Shown here: positions 27,092-35,597 of the stretch, one piece after another
Layout of the letters: each line of letters starts with the position of its first letter
How positions within the stretch are numbered: the stretch's first letter is position 1
NCBI RefSeq assembly: GCF_009936375.1
Contig: NZ_AP022332.1
Span: 3,256,501 to 3,320,500, forward strand
From: Methylosinus sp. C49
GTDB lineage: Bacteria > Pseudomonadota > Alphaproteobacteria > Rhizobiales > Beijerinckiaceae
DNA length: 64,000 bases
Direction: 5' to 3'
The notes under the pieces: model-generated
Told to the model about the DNA's origin: nothing
The model's input: the letters and a program-made list of their open reading frames with translations, nothing else
Database searches by the model: none
Program-made: the position numbers and the translations under genes

Positions 27092-30000
27092 ATGACCTCG
27101 ATCTTCACCTCTCTCACCGCCACTCAGGTTGCCGGGCTCACCACGACGATCATATCAAATCTGACGACAACGGACATAGCGGCGCTCAGCACCACGCAGG
27201 CGGCGGCGCTCAAATCGACGCAGCTCAACGCGCTCAACTCGACCGATCTCCAATATTTCGCGCAGACGCAGATCGCGGCGCTCTCGGCCAACGCCATCGC
27301 CGGCCTCTCGCTCGCGCAGATCGGCAATCTGACGACGACGCAGGCGGACGAATTCACCGCCACTCAGATCGCCGCACTCACCTCCTCGCAGATCGGCGCG
27401 CTCACCTCGACCGAGCTGGAGGGATGGGACGCCACACAGATCGGCGCGCTCACCTCCACGCAGATCGGCAAGCTGACCACCACGGCGATCAGCAATCTCT
27501 CGACGACGCAGATTTCCTCGCTTAGCCAGACCCAGGTGCGCGGCCTCACCACCTCGCAGCTCAATGCGCTGAGCACCGACGATCTCATCGCGGTCAATCT
27601 CGCCAATCTGACCACCTCGCAGATCGCCGGACTCGATGGCGCCGCGGCCAGCAATCTCTCCACCACTCAGGCGGAAGGCCTCAGCTCCGCGCAGATCGGC
27701 GCCTTGTCGGCGACGGCTTTCGCCGGCCTCTCGTCGACGGAAGTCCAGGCCTGGAGCACCACACAGCTCGCCGGCCTCACCGCCACGCAGATCGGCAAGC
27801 TCACCACCACCGCGATCTCGAACCTCTCCACCACCCAGGTCACCGATCTGACCTCGACGCAGGTCCGCGGCCTCACCGCCACGCAGATCGGCGGATTGTC
27901 GGCGAGCTATCTCGACGCCATCGATGCGGCCGACTTCTCGACCTCGCAGATCGCCGCCTTCAGCGCGACAAGCGTCGGCGACCTCTCCACGACCCAGGTC
28001 GCCAATCTCACCTCCACCCAGATCGGCGCCCTCTCCGCCACCGCCTTCGGCGCGCTGACCTCGACGGAAGTGCAGGCCTTCACCTCCACACAGCTCGCTG
28101 GCCTCACCGCGACGCAGATCGGCAAGCTCACCACCACCGCGATCTCCAACCTCTCCACCACCCAGGTCACCGATCTGACCTCGACGCAGGTCCGCGGCCT
28201 CACCGCCACGCAGATCGGCGGATTGTCGGCGAGCTATCTCGACGCCATCGATGCGGCCGACTTCTCGACCTCGCAGATCGCCGCCTTCAGCGCGACAAGC
28301 GTCGGCGACCTCTCCACGACCCAGGTCGCCAATCTCACCTCCACCCAGATCGGCGCCCTCTCCGCCACCGCCTTCGGCGCGCTGACCTCGACGGAAGTGC
28401 AGGCCTTCACCTCCACACAGCTCGCCGGCCTCACCGCAACGCAGATCGGCAAGCTCACCACCACCGCGATCTCGAACCTCTCCACCACCCAGGTCACTGA
28501 TCTCACCTCGACGCAGGTCCGCGGCCTCACCGCCACGCAGATCGGCGGATTGTCGGCGAGCTATCTCGACGCCATCGACGCCGGCGACTTCTCGACCTCG
28601 CAGATCGCCGCCTTCAGCGCGACAAGCGTCGGCGACCTCTCCACCACCCAGGTCGCCAATCTCACCTCCACCCAGATCGGCGCCCTCTCCGCCACCGCCT
28701 TCGGCGCGCTGACCTCCACAGAGGTGCAGGCCTTCACCTCCACACAGCTCGCCGGCCTCACCGCAACGCAGATCGGCAAGCTCACCACCACCGCGATCTC
28801 GAACCTCTCCACCACCCAGGTCACCGATCTGACCTCGACGCAGGTCCGCGGCCTCACCGCCACGCAGATCGGCGGATTGTCGGCGAGCTATCTCGACGCC
28901 ATCGATGCGGCCGACTTCTCGACCTCGCAGATCGCCGCCTTCAGCGCGACAAGCGTCGGCGACCTCTCCACGACCCAGGTCGCCAATCTCACCTCCACCC
29001 AGATCGGCGCCCTCTCCGCCACCGCCTTCGGCGCGCTGACCTCGACGGAAGTGCAGGCCTTCACCTCCACACAGCTCGCCGGCCTCACCGCAACGCAGAT
29101 CGGCAAGCTCACCACCACCGCGATCTCGAACCTCTCCACCACCCAGGTCACTGATCTCACCTCGACGCAGGTCCGCGGCCTCACCGCCACGCAGATCGGC
29201 GGATTGTCGGCGAGCTATCTCGACGCCATCGACGCCGGCGACTTCTCGACCTCGCAGATCGCCGCCTTCAGCGCGACAAGCGTCGGCGACCTCTCCACCA
29301 CCCAGGTCGCCAATCTCACCTCCACCCAGATCGGCGCCCTCTCCGCCACCGCCTTCGGCGCGCTGACCTCGACGGAGGTGCAGGCCTTCACCTCCACACA
29401 GCTCGCCGGCCTCACCGCAACGCAGATCGGCAAGCTCACCACCACCGCGATCTCGAACCTCTCCACCACCCAGGTCACTGATCTGACCTCGACGCAGGTT
29501 CGCGGCCTCACCGCGACGCAGATCGGCGGATTGTCGGCGAGCTATCTCGACGCTATCGATGCGGCCGACTTCTCCACCTCGCAGATCGCCGCCTTCAGCG
29601 CGACAAGCGTCGGCGACCTCTCCACCACCCAGGTCGCCAATCTCACCTCCACCCAGATCGGCGCCCTCTCCGCCACCGCCTTCGGCGCGCTGACCTCGAC
29701 GGAGGTGCAGGCCTTCACCTCCACACAGCTCGCCGGCCTCACCGCAACGCAGATCGGCAAGCTCACCACCACCGCGATCTCGAACCTCTCCACCACCCAG
29801 GTCACTGATCTGACCTCGACGCAGGTTCGCGGCCTCACCGCGACGCAGATCGGCGGATTGTCGGCGAGCTATCTGGATGCGATCGACGCCGGCGACTTCT
29901 CGACCTCGCAGATCGCCGCCTTCAGCGCGACAAGCGTCGGCGACCTCTCCACCACCCAGGTCGCCAATCTCACCTCCACCCAGATCGGCGCCCTCTCCGC

Positions 30001-33000
30001 CACCGCCTTCGGCGCGCTGACCTCGACGGAAGTGCAGGCCTTCACCTCCACACAGCTCGCCGGCCTCACCGCAACGCAGATCGGCAAGCTCACCACCACC
30101 GCGATCTCGAACCTCTCCACCACCCAGGTCACTGATCTCACCTCGACGCAGGTCCGCGGCCTCACCGCCACGCAGATCGGCGGATTGTCGGCGAGCTATC
30201 TCGACGCCATCGACGCCGGCGACTTCTCGACCTCGCAGATCGCCGCCTTCAGCGCGACAAGCGTCGGCGACCTCTCCACCACCCAGGTCGCCAATCTCAC
30301 CTCCACCCAGATCGGCGCCCTCTCCGCCACCGCCTTCGGCGCGCTGACCTCCACAGAGGTGCAGGCCTTCACCTCTACACAGCTCGCCGGCCTCACCGCA
30401 ACGCAGCTCGGCAAGCTCACCACCACGGCGATCTCGAACCTTTCCACCACGCAGGTCACCGACCTCACCGCGACGCAGATCCGCGGCCTCACCGCAACGC
30501 AGCTGGATGGGCTGTCGGCGAGCTATCTCGACGCGATCGACGCTGGCGACTTCTCCACCTCGCAGATCGCCGCCTTCAGCGCGACAAGCGTCGGCGACCT
30601 CTCCACCACCCAGGTCGCCAATCTCACCTCCACCCAGATCGGCGCCCTCTCCGCCACCGCCTTCGGCGCGCTGACCTCGACGGAAGTGCAGGCCTTCACC
30701 TCCACACAGCTCGCCGGCCTCACCGCAACGCAGATCGGCAAGCTCACCACCACCGCGATCTCGAACCTCTCCACCACCCAGGTCACTGATCTCACCTCGA
30801 CGCAGGTCCGCGGCCTCACCGCCACGCAGATCGGCGGATTGTCGGCGAGCTATCTCGACGCCATCGACGCCGGCGACTTCTCGACCTCGCAGATCGCCGC
30901 CTTCAGCGCGACAAGCGTCGGCGACCTCTCCACCACCCAGGTCGCCAATCTCACCTCCACCCAGATCGGCGCCCTCTCCGCCACCGCCTTCGGCGCGCTG
31001 ACCTCGACGGAAGTGCAGGCCTTCACCTCCACACAGCTCGCCGGCCTCACCGCAACGCAGATCGGCAAGCTCACCACCACCGCGATCTCGAACCTCTCCA
31101 CCACCCAGGTCACCGATCTCACCTCGACGCAGGTTCGCGGCCTCACCGCCACGCAGATCGGCGGATTGTCGGCGAGCTATCTCGACGCCATCGACGCCGG
31201 CGACTTCTCGACCTCGCAGATCGCCGCCTTCAGCGCGACAAGCGTCAGCGACCTCTCCACCACCCAGGTCGCCAATCTCACCTCCACCCAGATCGGCGCC
31301 CTCTCCGCCACCGCCTTCGGCGCGCTGACCTCGACGGAAGTGCAGGCCTTCACCTCCACACAGCTCGCCGGCCTCACCGCCACGCAGATCGGCAAGCTCA
31401 CCACCACCGCGATCTCGAACCTCTCCACCACCCAGGTCACCGATCTCACCTCGACGCAGGTTCGCGGCCTCACCGCCACGCAGATCGGCGGATTGTCGGC
31501 GAGCTATCTCGACGCTATCGATGCGGCCGACTTCTCCACCTCGCAGATCGCCGCCTTCAGCGCGACAAGCGTCGGCGATCTCTCCACGACCCAGGTCGCC
31601 AATCTCACCTCCACCCAGATCGGCGCCCTCTCCGCCACCGCCTTCGGCGCGCTGACCTCGACGGAAGTGCAGGCCTTCACCTCCACACAGCTCGCCGGCC
31701 TCACCGCCACGCAGATCGGCAAGCTCACCACCACCGCGATCTCGAACCTCTCCACCACCCAGGTCACCGATCTCACCTCGACGCAGGTTCGCGGCCTCAC
31801 CGCCACGCAGATCGGCGGATTGTCGGCGAGCTATCTCGACGCTATCGATGCGGCCGACTTCTCCACCTCGCAGATCGCCGCCTTCAGCGCGACAAGCGTC
31901 GGCGATCTCTCCACGACCCAGGTCGCCAATCTCACCTCCACCCAGATCGGCGCCCTCTCCGCCACCGCCTTCGGCGCGCTGACCTCGACGGAAGTGCAGG
32001 CCTTCACCTCCACACAGCTCGCCGGCCTCACCGCAACGCAGATCGGCAAGCTCACCACCACCGCGATCTCGAACCTCTCCACCACCCAGGTCACCGATCT
32101 CACCTCGACGCAGGTTCGCGGCCTCACCGCCACGCAGATCGGCGGATTGTCGGCGAGCTATCTCGACGCTATCGATGCGGCCGACTTCTCCACCTCGCAG
32201 ATCGCCGCCTTCAGCGCGACAAGCGTCGGCGATCTCTCCACGACCCAGGTCGCCAATCTCACCTCCACCCAGATCGGCGCCCTCTCCGCCACCGCCTTCG
32301 GCGCGCTGACCTCGACGGAAGTGCAGGCCTTCACCTCCACACAGCTCGCCGGCCTCACCGCCACGCAGATCGGCAAGCTCACCACCACCGCGATCTCGAA
32401 CCTCTCCACCACCCAGGTCACCGATCTCACCTCGACGCAGGTCCGCGGCCTCACCGCGACGCAGATCGGCGGATTGTCGGCGAGCTATCTCGACGCTATC
32501 GATGCGGCCGACTTCTCCACCTCGCAGATCGCCGCCTTCAGCGCGACAAGCGTCGGCGATCTCTCCACGACCCAGGTCGCCAATCTCACCTCCACCCAGA
32601 TCGGCGCCCTCTCCGCCACCGCCTTCGGCGCGCTGACCTCGACGGAAGTGCAGGCCTTCACCTCCACACAGCTCGCCGGCCTCACCGCCACGCAGATCGG
32701 CAAGCTCACCACCACCGCGATCTCGAACCTCTCCACCACCCAGGTCACCGATCTCACCTCGACGCAGGTCCGCGGCCTCACCGCGACGCAGATCGGCGGA
32801 TTGTCGGCGAGCTATCTCGACGCTATCGATGCGGCCGACTTCTCCACCTCGCAGATCGCCGCCTTCAGCGCGACAAGCGTCGGCGATCTCTCCACGACCC
32901 AGGTCGCCAATCTCACCTCCACCCAGATCGGCGCCCTCTCCGCCACCGCCTTCGGCGCGCTGACCTCGACGGAAGTGCAGGCCTTCACCTCCACACAGCT

Positions 33001-35512
33001 CGCCGGCCTCACCGCCACGCAGATCGGCAAGCTCACCACCACCGCGATCTCGAACCTCTCCACCACCCAGGTCACCGATCTCACCTCGACGCAGGTCCGC
33101 GGCCTCACCGCGACGCAGATCGGCGGATTGTCGGCGAGCTATCTCGACGCTATCGATGCGGCCGACTTCTCCACCTCGCAGATCGCCGCCTTCAGCGCGA
33201 CAAGCGTCGGCGATCTCTCCACGACCCAGGTCGCCAATCTCACCTCCACCCAGATCGGCGCCCTCTCCGCCACCGCCTTCGGCGCGCTGACCTCGACGGA
33301 AGTGCAGGCCTTCACCTCCACACAGCTCGCCGGCCTCACCGCCACGCAGATCGGCAAGCTCACCACCACCGCGATCTCGAACCTCTCCACCACCCAGGTC
33401 ACCGATCTCACCTCGACGCAGGTTCGCGGCCTCACCGCCACGCAGATCGGCGGATTGTCGGCGAGCTATCTCGACGCTATCGATGCGGCCGACTTCTCCA
33501 CCTCGCAGATCGCCGCCTTCAGCGCGACAAGCGTCGGCGATCTCTCCACGACCCAGGTCGCCAATCTCACCTCCACCCAGATCGGCGCCCTCTCCGCCAC
33601 CGCCTTCGGCGCGCTGACCTCGACGGAAGTGCAGGCCTTCACCTCCACACAGCTCGCCGGCCTCACCGCAACGCAGATCGGCAAGCTCACCACCACCGCG
33701 ATCTCGAACCTCTCCACCACCCAGGTCACCGATCTCACCTCGACGCAGGTTCGCGGCCTCACCGCCACGCAGATCGGCGGATTGTCGGCGAGCTATCTCG
33801 ACGCTATCGATGCGGCCGACTTCTCCACCTCGCAGATCGCCGCCTTCAGCGCGACAAGCGTCGGCGATCTCTCCACGACCCAGGTCGCCAATCTCACCTC
33901 CACCCAGATCGGCGCCCTCTCCGCCACCGCCTTCGGCGCGCTGACCTCGACGGAAGTGCAGGCCTTCACCTCCACACAGCTCGCCGGCCTCACCGCCACG
34001 CAGATCGGCAAGCTCACCACCACCGCGATCTCGAACCTCTCCACCACCCAGGTCACCGATCTCACCTCGACGCAGGTCCGCGGCCTCACCGCGACGCAGA
34101 TCGGCGGATTGTCGGCGAGCTATCTCGACGCTATCGATGCGGCCGACTTCTCCACCTCGCAGATCGCCGCCTTCAGCGCGACAAGCGTCGGCGATCTCTC
34201 CACGACCCAGGTCGCCAATCTCACCTCCACCCAGATCGGCGCCCTCTCCGCCACCGCCTTCGGCGCGCTGACCTCGACGGAAGTGCAGGCCTTCACCTCC
34301 ACACAGCTCGCCGGCCTCACCGCAACGCAGATCGGCAAGCTCACCACCACCGCGATCTCGAACCTCTCCACCACCCAGGTCACCGATCTCACCTCGACGC
34401 AGGTCCGCGGCCTCACCGCGACGCAGATCGGCGGATTGTCGGCGAGCTATCTCGACGCTATCGATGCGGCCGACTTCTCCACCTCGCAGATCGCCGCCTT
34501 CAGCGCGACAAGCGTCGGCGATCTCTCCACGACCCAGGTCGCCAATCTCACCTCCACCCAGATCGGCGCCCTCTCCGCCACCGCCTTCGGCGCGCTGACC
34601 TCGACGGAAGTGCAGGCCTTCACCTCCACACAGCTCGCCGGCCTCACCGCCACGCAGATCGGCAAGCTCACCACCACCGCGATCTCGAACCTCTCCACCA
34701 CCCAGGTCACCGATCTCACCTCGACGCAGGTCCGCGGCCTCACCGCGACGCAGATCGGCGGATTGTCGGCGAGCTATCTCGACGCTATCGATGCGGCCGA
34801 CTTCTCCACCTCGCAGATCGCCGCCTTCAGCGCGACAAGCGTCGGCGATCTCTCCACGACCCAGGTCGCCAATCTCACCTCCACCCAGATCGGCGCCCTC
34901 TCCGCCACCGCCTTCGGCGCGCTGACCTCGACGGAAGTGCAGGCCTTCACCTCCACACAGCTCGCCGGCCTCACCGCAACGCAGATCGGCAAGCTCACCA
35001 CCACCGCGATCTCGAACCTCTCCACCACCCAGGTCACCGATCTCACCTCGACGCAGGTGCGCGGCCTCACGGCGACGCAGCTGGATGGGCTGTCGGCGAG
35101 CTATCTGGATGCGATCGACGCCGGCGATTTCTCGACGAGCCAGATCGGCGGCCTGGATTCGACCGCAGTCGGCAATCTCACCTCGACCCAAGTCGGGGCG
35201 CTGACGGCGGCGCAGATCGGCGCGCTTTCCGCGGCGGCGATCAACTCGCTGACCACCACCGAGATCGACGCTCTGAGCAGCGCTCAGGTCGCCGGCCTCA
35301 CCCGGACGCAGATCGGAGCGCTCAGCACGACCAACTTCAGCGCTCTGAGCAGCACGACGGGCATTCCGGCGCTCACGACGACGGCGATCGCCGGCATAAC
35401 GACGACGGATATCGCCGCTTTGTCCACGACCCAAGGCAACGCCTTCACGACAACCCAGATTCAGGCAATGTCCGTGGATCAAGCTATCGCGCTCGTGTCT
35501 CTCATCGGCTGA
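27092..35512 (+). CDS. giant Ser/Thr-rich octapeptide-repeat protein (2806 aa)
   Basis: One uninterrupted frame from the ATG at 27092 (RBS GGAAGCGGAG; a TTG at 27074 is a weaker choice). Nearly the whole protein is octads of the type [ST]-x-[ST]-[QE]-[ILV]-x-x-[LF], e.g. TATQIGKL, STTQVTDL, TSTQVRGL. Thirteen octads plus one pentad (DAADF or DAGDF) make a 109-residue unit, repeated 22 times almost without change, with degenerate units at both ends. About one third of residues are Ser/Thr (37 of 109 in a unit); there is no Cys. Each unit has two N-x-S/T sequons (ANLT, SNLS). There is no signal peptide or membrane helix; the C terminus is hydrophobic (IALVSLIG), compatible with type I secretion but unproven. 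I do not recognise a named family. A surface or secreted fibrous/adhesin-like protein glycosylated by the GT41 enzyme downstream is my inference. Confidence 0.85.
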   Translation: MTSIFTSLTATQVAGLTTTIISNLTTTDIAALSTTQAAALKSTQLNALNSTDLQYFAQTQIAALSANAIAGLSLAQIGNLTTTQADEFTATQIAALTSSQIGALTSTELEGWDATQIGALTSTQIGKLTTTAISNLSTTQISSLSQTQVRGLTTSQLNALSTDDLIAVNLANLTTSQIAGLDGAAASNLSTTQAEGLSSAQIGALSATAFAGLSSTEVQAWSTTQLAGLTATQIGKLTTTAISNLSTTQVTDLTSTQVRGLTATQIGGLSASYLDAIDAADFSTSQIAAFSATSVGDLSTTQVANLTSTQIGALSATAFGALTSTEVQAFTSTQLAGLTATQIGKLTTTAISNLSTTQVTDLTSTQVRGLTATQIGGLSASYLDAIDAADFSTSQIAAFSATSVGDLSTTQVANLTSTQIGALSATAFGALTSTEVQAFTSTQLAGLTATQIGKLTTTAISNLSTTQVTDLTSTQVRGLTATQIGGLSASYLDAIDAGDFSTSQIAAFSATSVGDLSTTQVANLTSTQIGALSATAFGALTSTEVQAFTSTQLAGLTATQIGKLTTTAISNLSTTQVTDLTSTQVRGLTATQIGGLSASYLDAIDAADFSTSQIAAFSATSVGDLSTTQVANLTSTQIGALSATAFGALTSTEVQAFTSTQLAGLTATQIGKLTTTAISNLSTTQVTDLTSTQVRGLTATQIGGLSASYLDAIDAGDFSTSQIAAFSATSVGDLSTTQVANLTSTQIGALSATAFGALTSTEVQAFTSTQLAGLTATQIGKLTTTAISNLSTTQVTDLTSTQVRGLTATQIGGLSASYLDAIDAADFSTSQIAAFSATSVGDLSTTQVANLTSTQIGALSATAFGALTSTEVQAFTSTQLAGLTATQIGKLTTTAISNLSTTQVTDLTSTQVRGLTATQIGGLSASYLDAIDAGDFSTSQIAAFSATSVGDLSTTQVANLTSTQIGALSATAFGALTSTEVQAFTSTQLAGLTATQIGKLTTTAISNLSTTQVTDLTSTQVRGLTATQIGGLSASYLDAIDAGDFSTSQIAAFSATSVGDLSTTQVANLTSTQIGALSATAFGALTSTEVQAFTSTQLAGLTATQLGKLTTTAISNLSTTQVTDLTATQIRGLTATQLDGLSASYLDAIDAGDFSTSQIAAFSATSVGDLSTTQVANLTSTQIGALSATAFGALTSTEVQAFTSTQLAGLTATQIGKLTTTAISNLSTTQVTDLTSTQVRGLTATQIGGLSASYLDAIDAGDFSTSQIAAFSATSVGDLSTTQVANLTSTQIGALSATAFGALTSTEVQAFTSTQLAGLTATQIGKLTTTAISNLSTTQVTDLTSTQVRGLTATQIGGLSASYLDAIDAGDFSTSQIAAFSATSVSDLSTTQVANLTSTQIGALSATAFGALTSTEVQAFTSTQLAGLTATQIGKLTTTAISNLSTTQVTDLTSTQVRGLTATQIGGLSASYLDAIDAADFSTSQIAAFSATSVGDLSTTQVANLTSTQIGALSATAFGALTSTEVQAFTSTQLAGLTATQIGKLTTTAISNLSTTQVTDLTSTQVRGLTATQIGGLSASYLDAIDAADFSTSQIAAFSATSVGDLSTTQVANLTSTQIGALSATAFGALTSTEVQAFTSTQLAGLTATQIGKLTTTAISNLSTTQVTDLTSTQVRGLTATQIGGLSASYLDAIDAADFSTSQIAAFSATSVGDLSTTQVANLTSTQIGALSATAFGALTSTEVQAFTSTQLAGLTATQIGKLTTTAISNLSTTQVTDLTSTQVRGLTATQIGGLSASYLDAIDAADFSTSQIAAFSATSVGDLSTTQVANLTSTQIGALSATAFGALTSTEVQAFTSTQLAGLTATQIGKLTTTAISNLSTTQVTDLTSTQVRGLTATQIGGLSASYLDAIDAADFSTSQIAAFSATSVGDLSTTQVANLTSTQIGALSATAFGALTSTEVQAFTSTQLAGLTATQIGKLTTTAISNLSTTQVTDLTSTQVRGLTATQIGGLSASYLDAIDAADFSTSQIAAFSATSVGDLSTTQVANLTSTQIGALSATAFGALTSTEVQAFTSTQLAGLTATQIGKLTTTAISNLSTTQVTDLTSTQVRGLTATQIGGLSASYLDAIDAADFSTSQIAAFSATSVGDLSTTQVANLTSTQIGALSATAFGALTSTEVQAFTSTQLAGLTATQIGKLTTTAISNLSTTQVTDLTSTQVRGLTATQIGGLSASYLDAIDAADFSTSQIAAFSATSVGDLSTTQVANLTSTQIGALSATAFGALTSTEVQAFTSTQLAGLTATQIGKLTTTAISNLSTTQVTDLTSTQVRGLTATQIGGLSASYLDAIDAADFSTSQIAAFSATSVGDLSTTQVANLTSTQIGALSATAFGALTSTEVQAFTSTQLAGLTATQIGKLTTTAISNLSTTQVTDLTSTQVRGLTATQIGGLSASYLDAIDAADFSTSQIAAFSATSVGDLSTTQVANLTSTQIGALSATAFGALTSTEVQAFTSTQLAGLTATQIGKLTTTAISNLSTTQVTDLTSTQVRGLTATQIGGLSASYLDAIDAADFSTSQIAAFSATSVGDLSTTQVANLTSTQIGALSATAFGALTSTEVQAFTSTQLAGLTATQIGKLTTTAISNLSTTQVTDLTSTQVRGLTATQLDGLSASYLDAIDAGDFSTSQIGGLDSTAVGNLTSTQVGALTAAQIGALSAAAINSLTTTEIDALSSAQVAGLTRTQIGALSTTNFSALSSTTGIPALTTTAIAGITTTDIAALSTTQGNAFTTTQIQAMSVDQAIALVSLIG
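27907..35100 (+). repeat. tandem array: 22 x 327 bp, in frame
   Basis: Exact 327-bp periodicity, counted from the codons for SYLDAI (27907, 28234 and so on to 35101). Units differ at only a few positions. Copies 2-7 alternate DAADF/DAGDF (a 654-bp higher-order period), copies 7-11 are DAGDF, and copies 12-22 are all DAADF. Because 327 is a multiple of 3, gain or loss of units keeps the frame. Copy number in any short-read assembly would be uncertain. Confidence 0.95.
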
Positions 35513-35532
35513 CGGCGAGGGGCGCGAGACGC

Positions 35533-35582
35533 GGTGACCTTCGTCACCCGTCCGCAACGACGCTCCGGGCGGCATCGCCCGG
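35533..35582 (+). promoter_or_regulatory. two hairpins between the repeat gene and the GT41 gene
   Basis: GGTGAC-CTTC-GTCACC (35533-35548) and CCGGGCG-GCAT-CGCCCGG (35565-35582) fill the 85-bp gap. Neither is followed by a T tract. They could reduce read-through or protect the long mRNA, setting different levels of substrate and enzyme. Confidence 0.45.
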
Positions 35583-35597
35583 GCGCCGCCCTCTCGA

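Noticed and set aside
27907-35100. CRISPR-like array because of regular repetition
   Set aside because: Repeats are 327 bp, contiguous, coding and without unique spacers.
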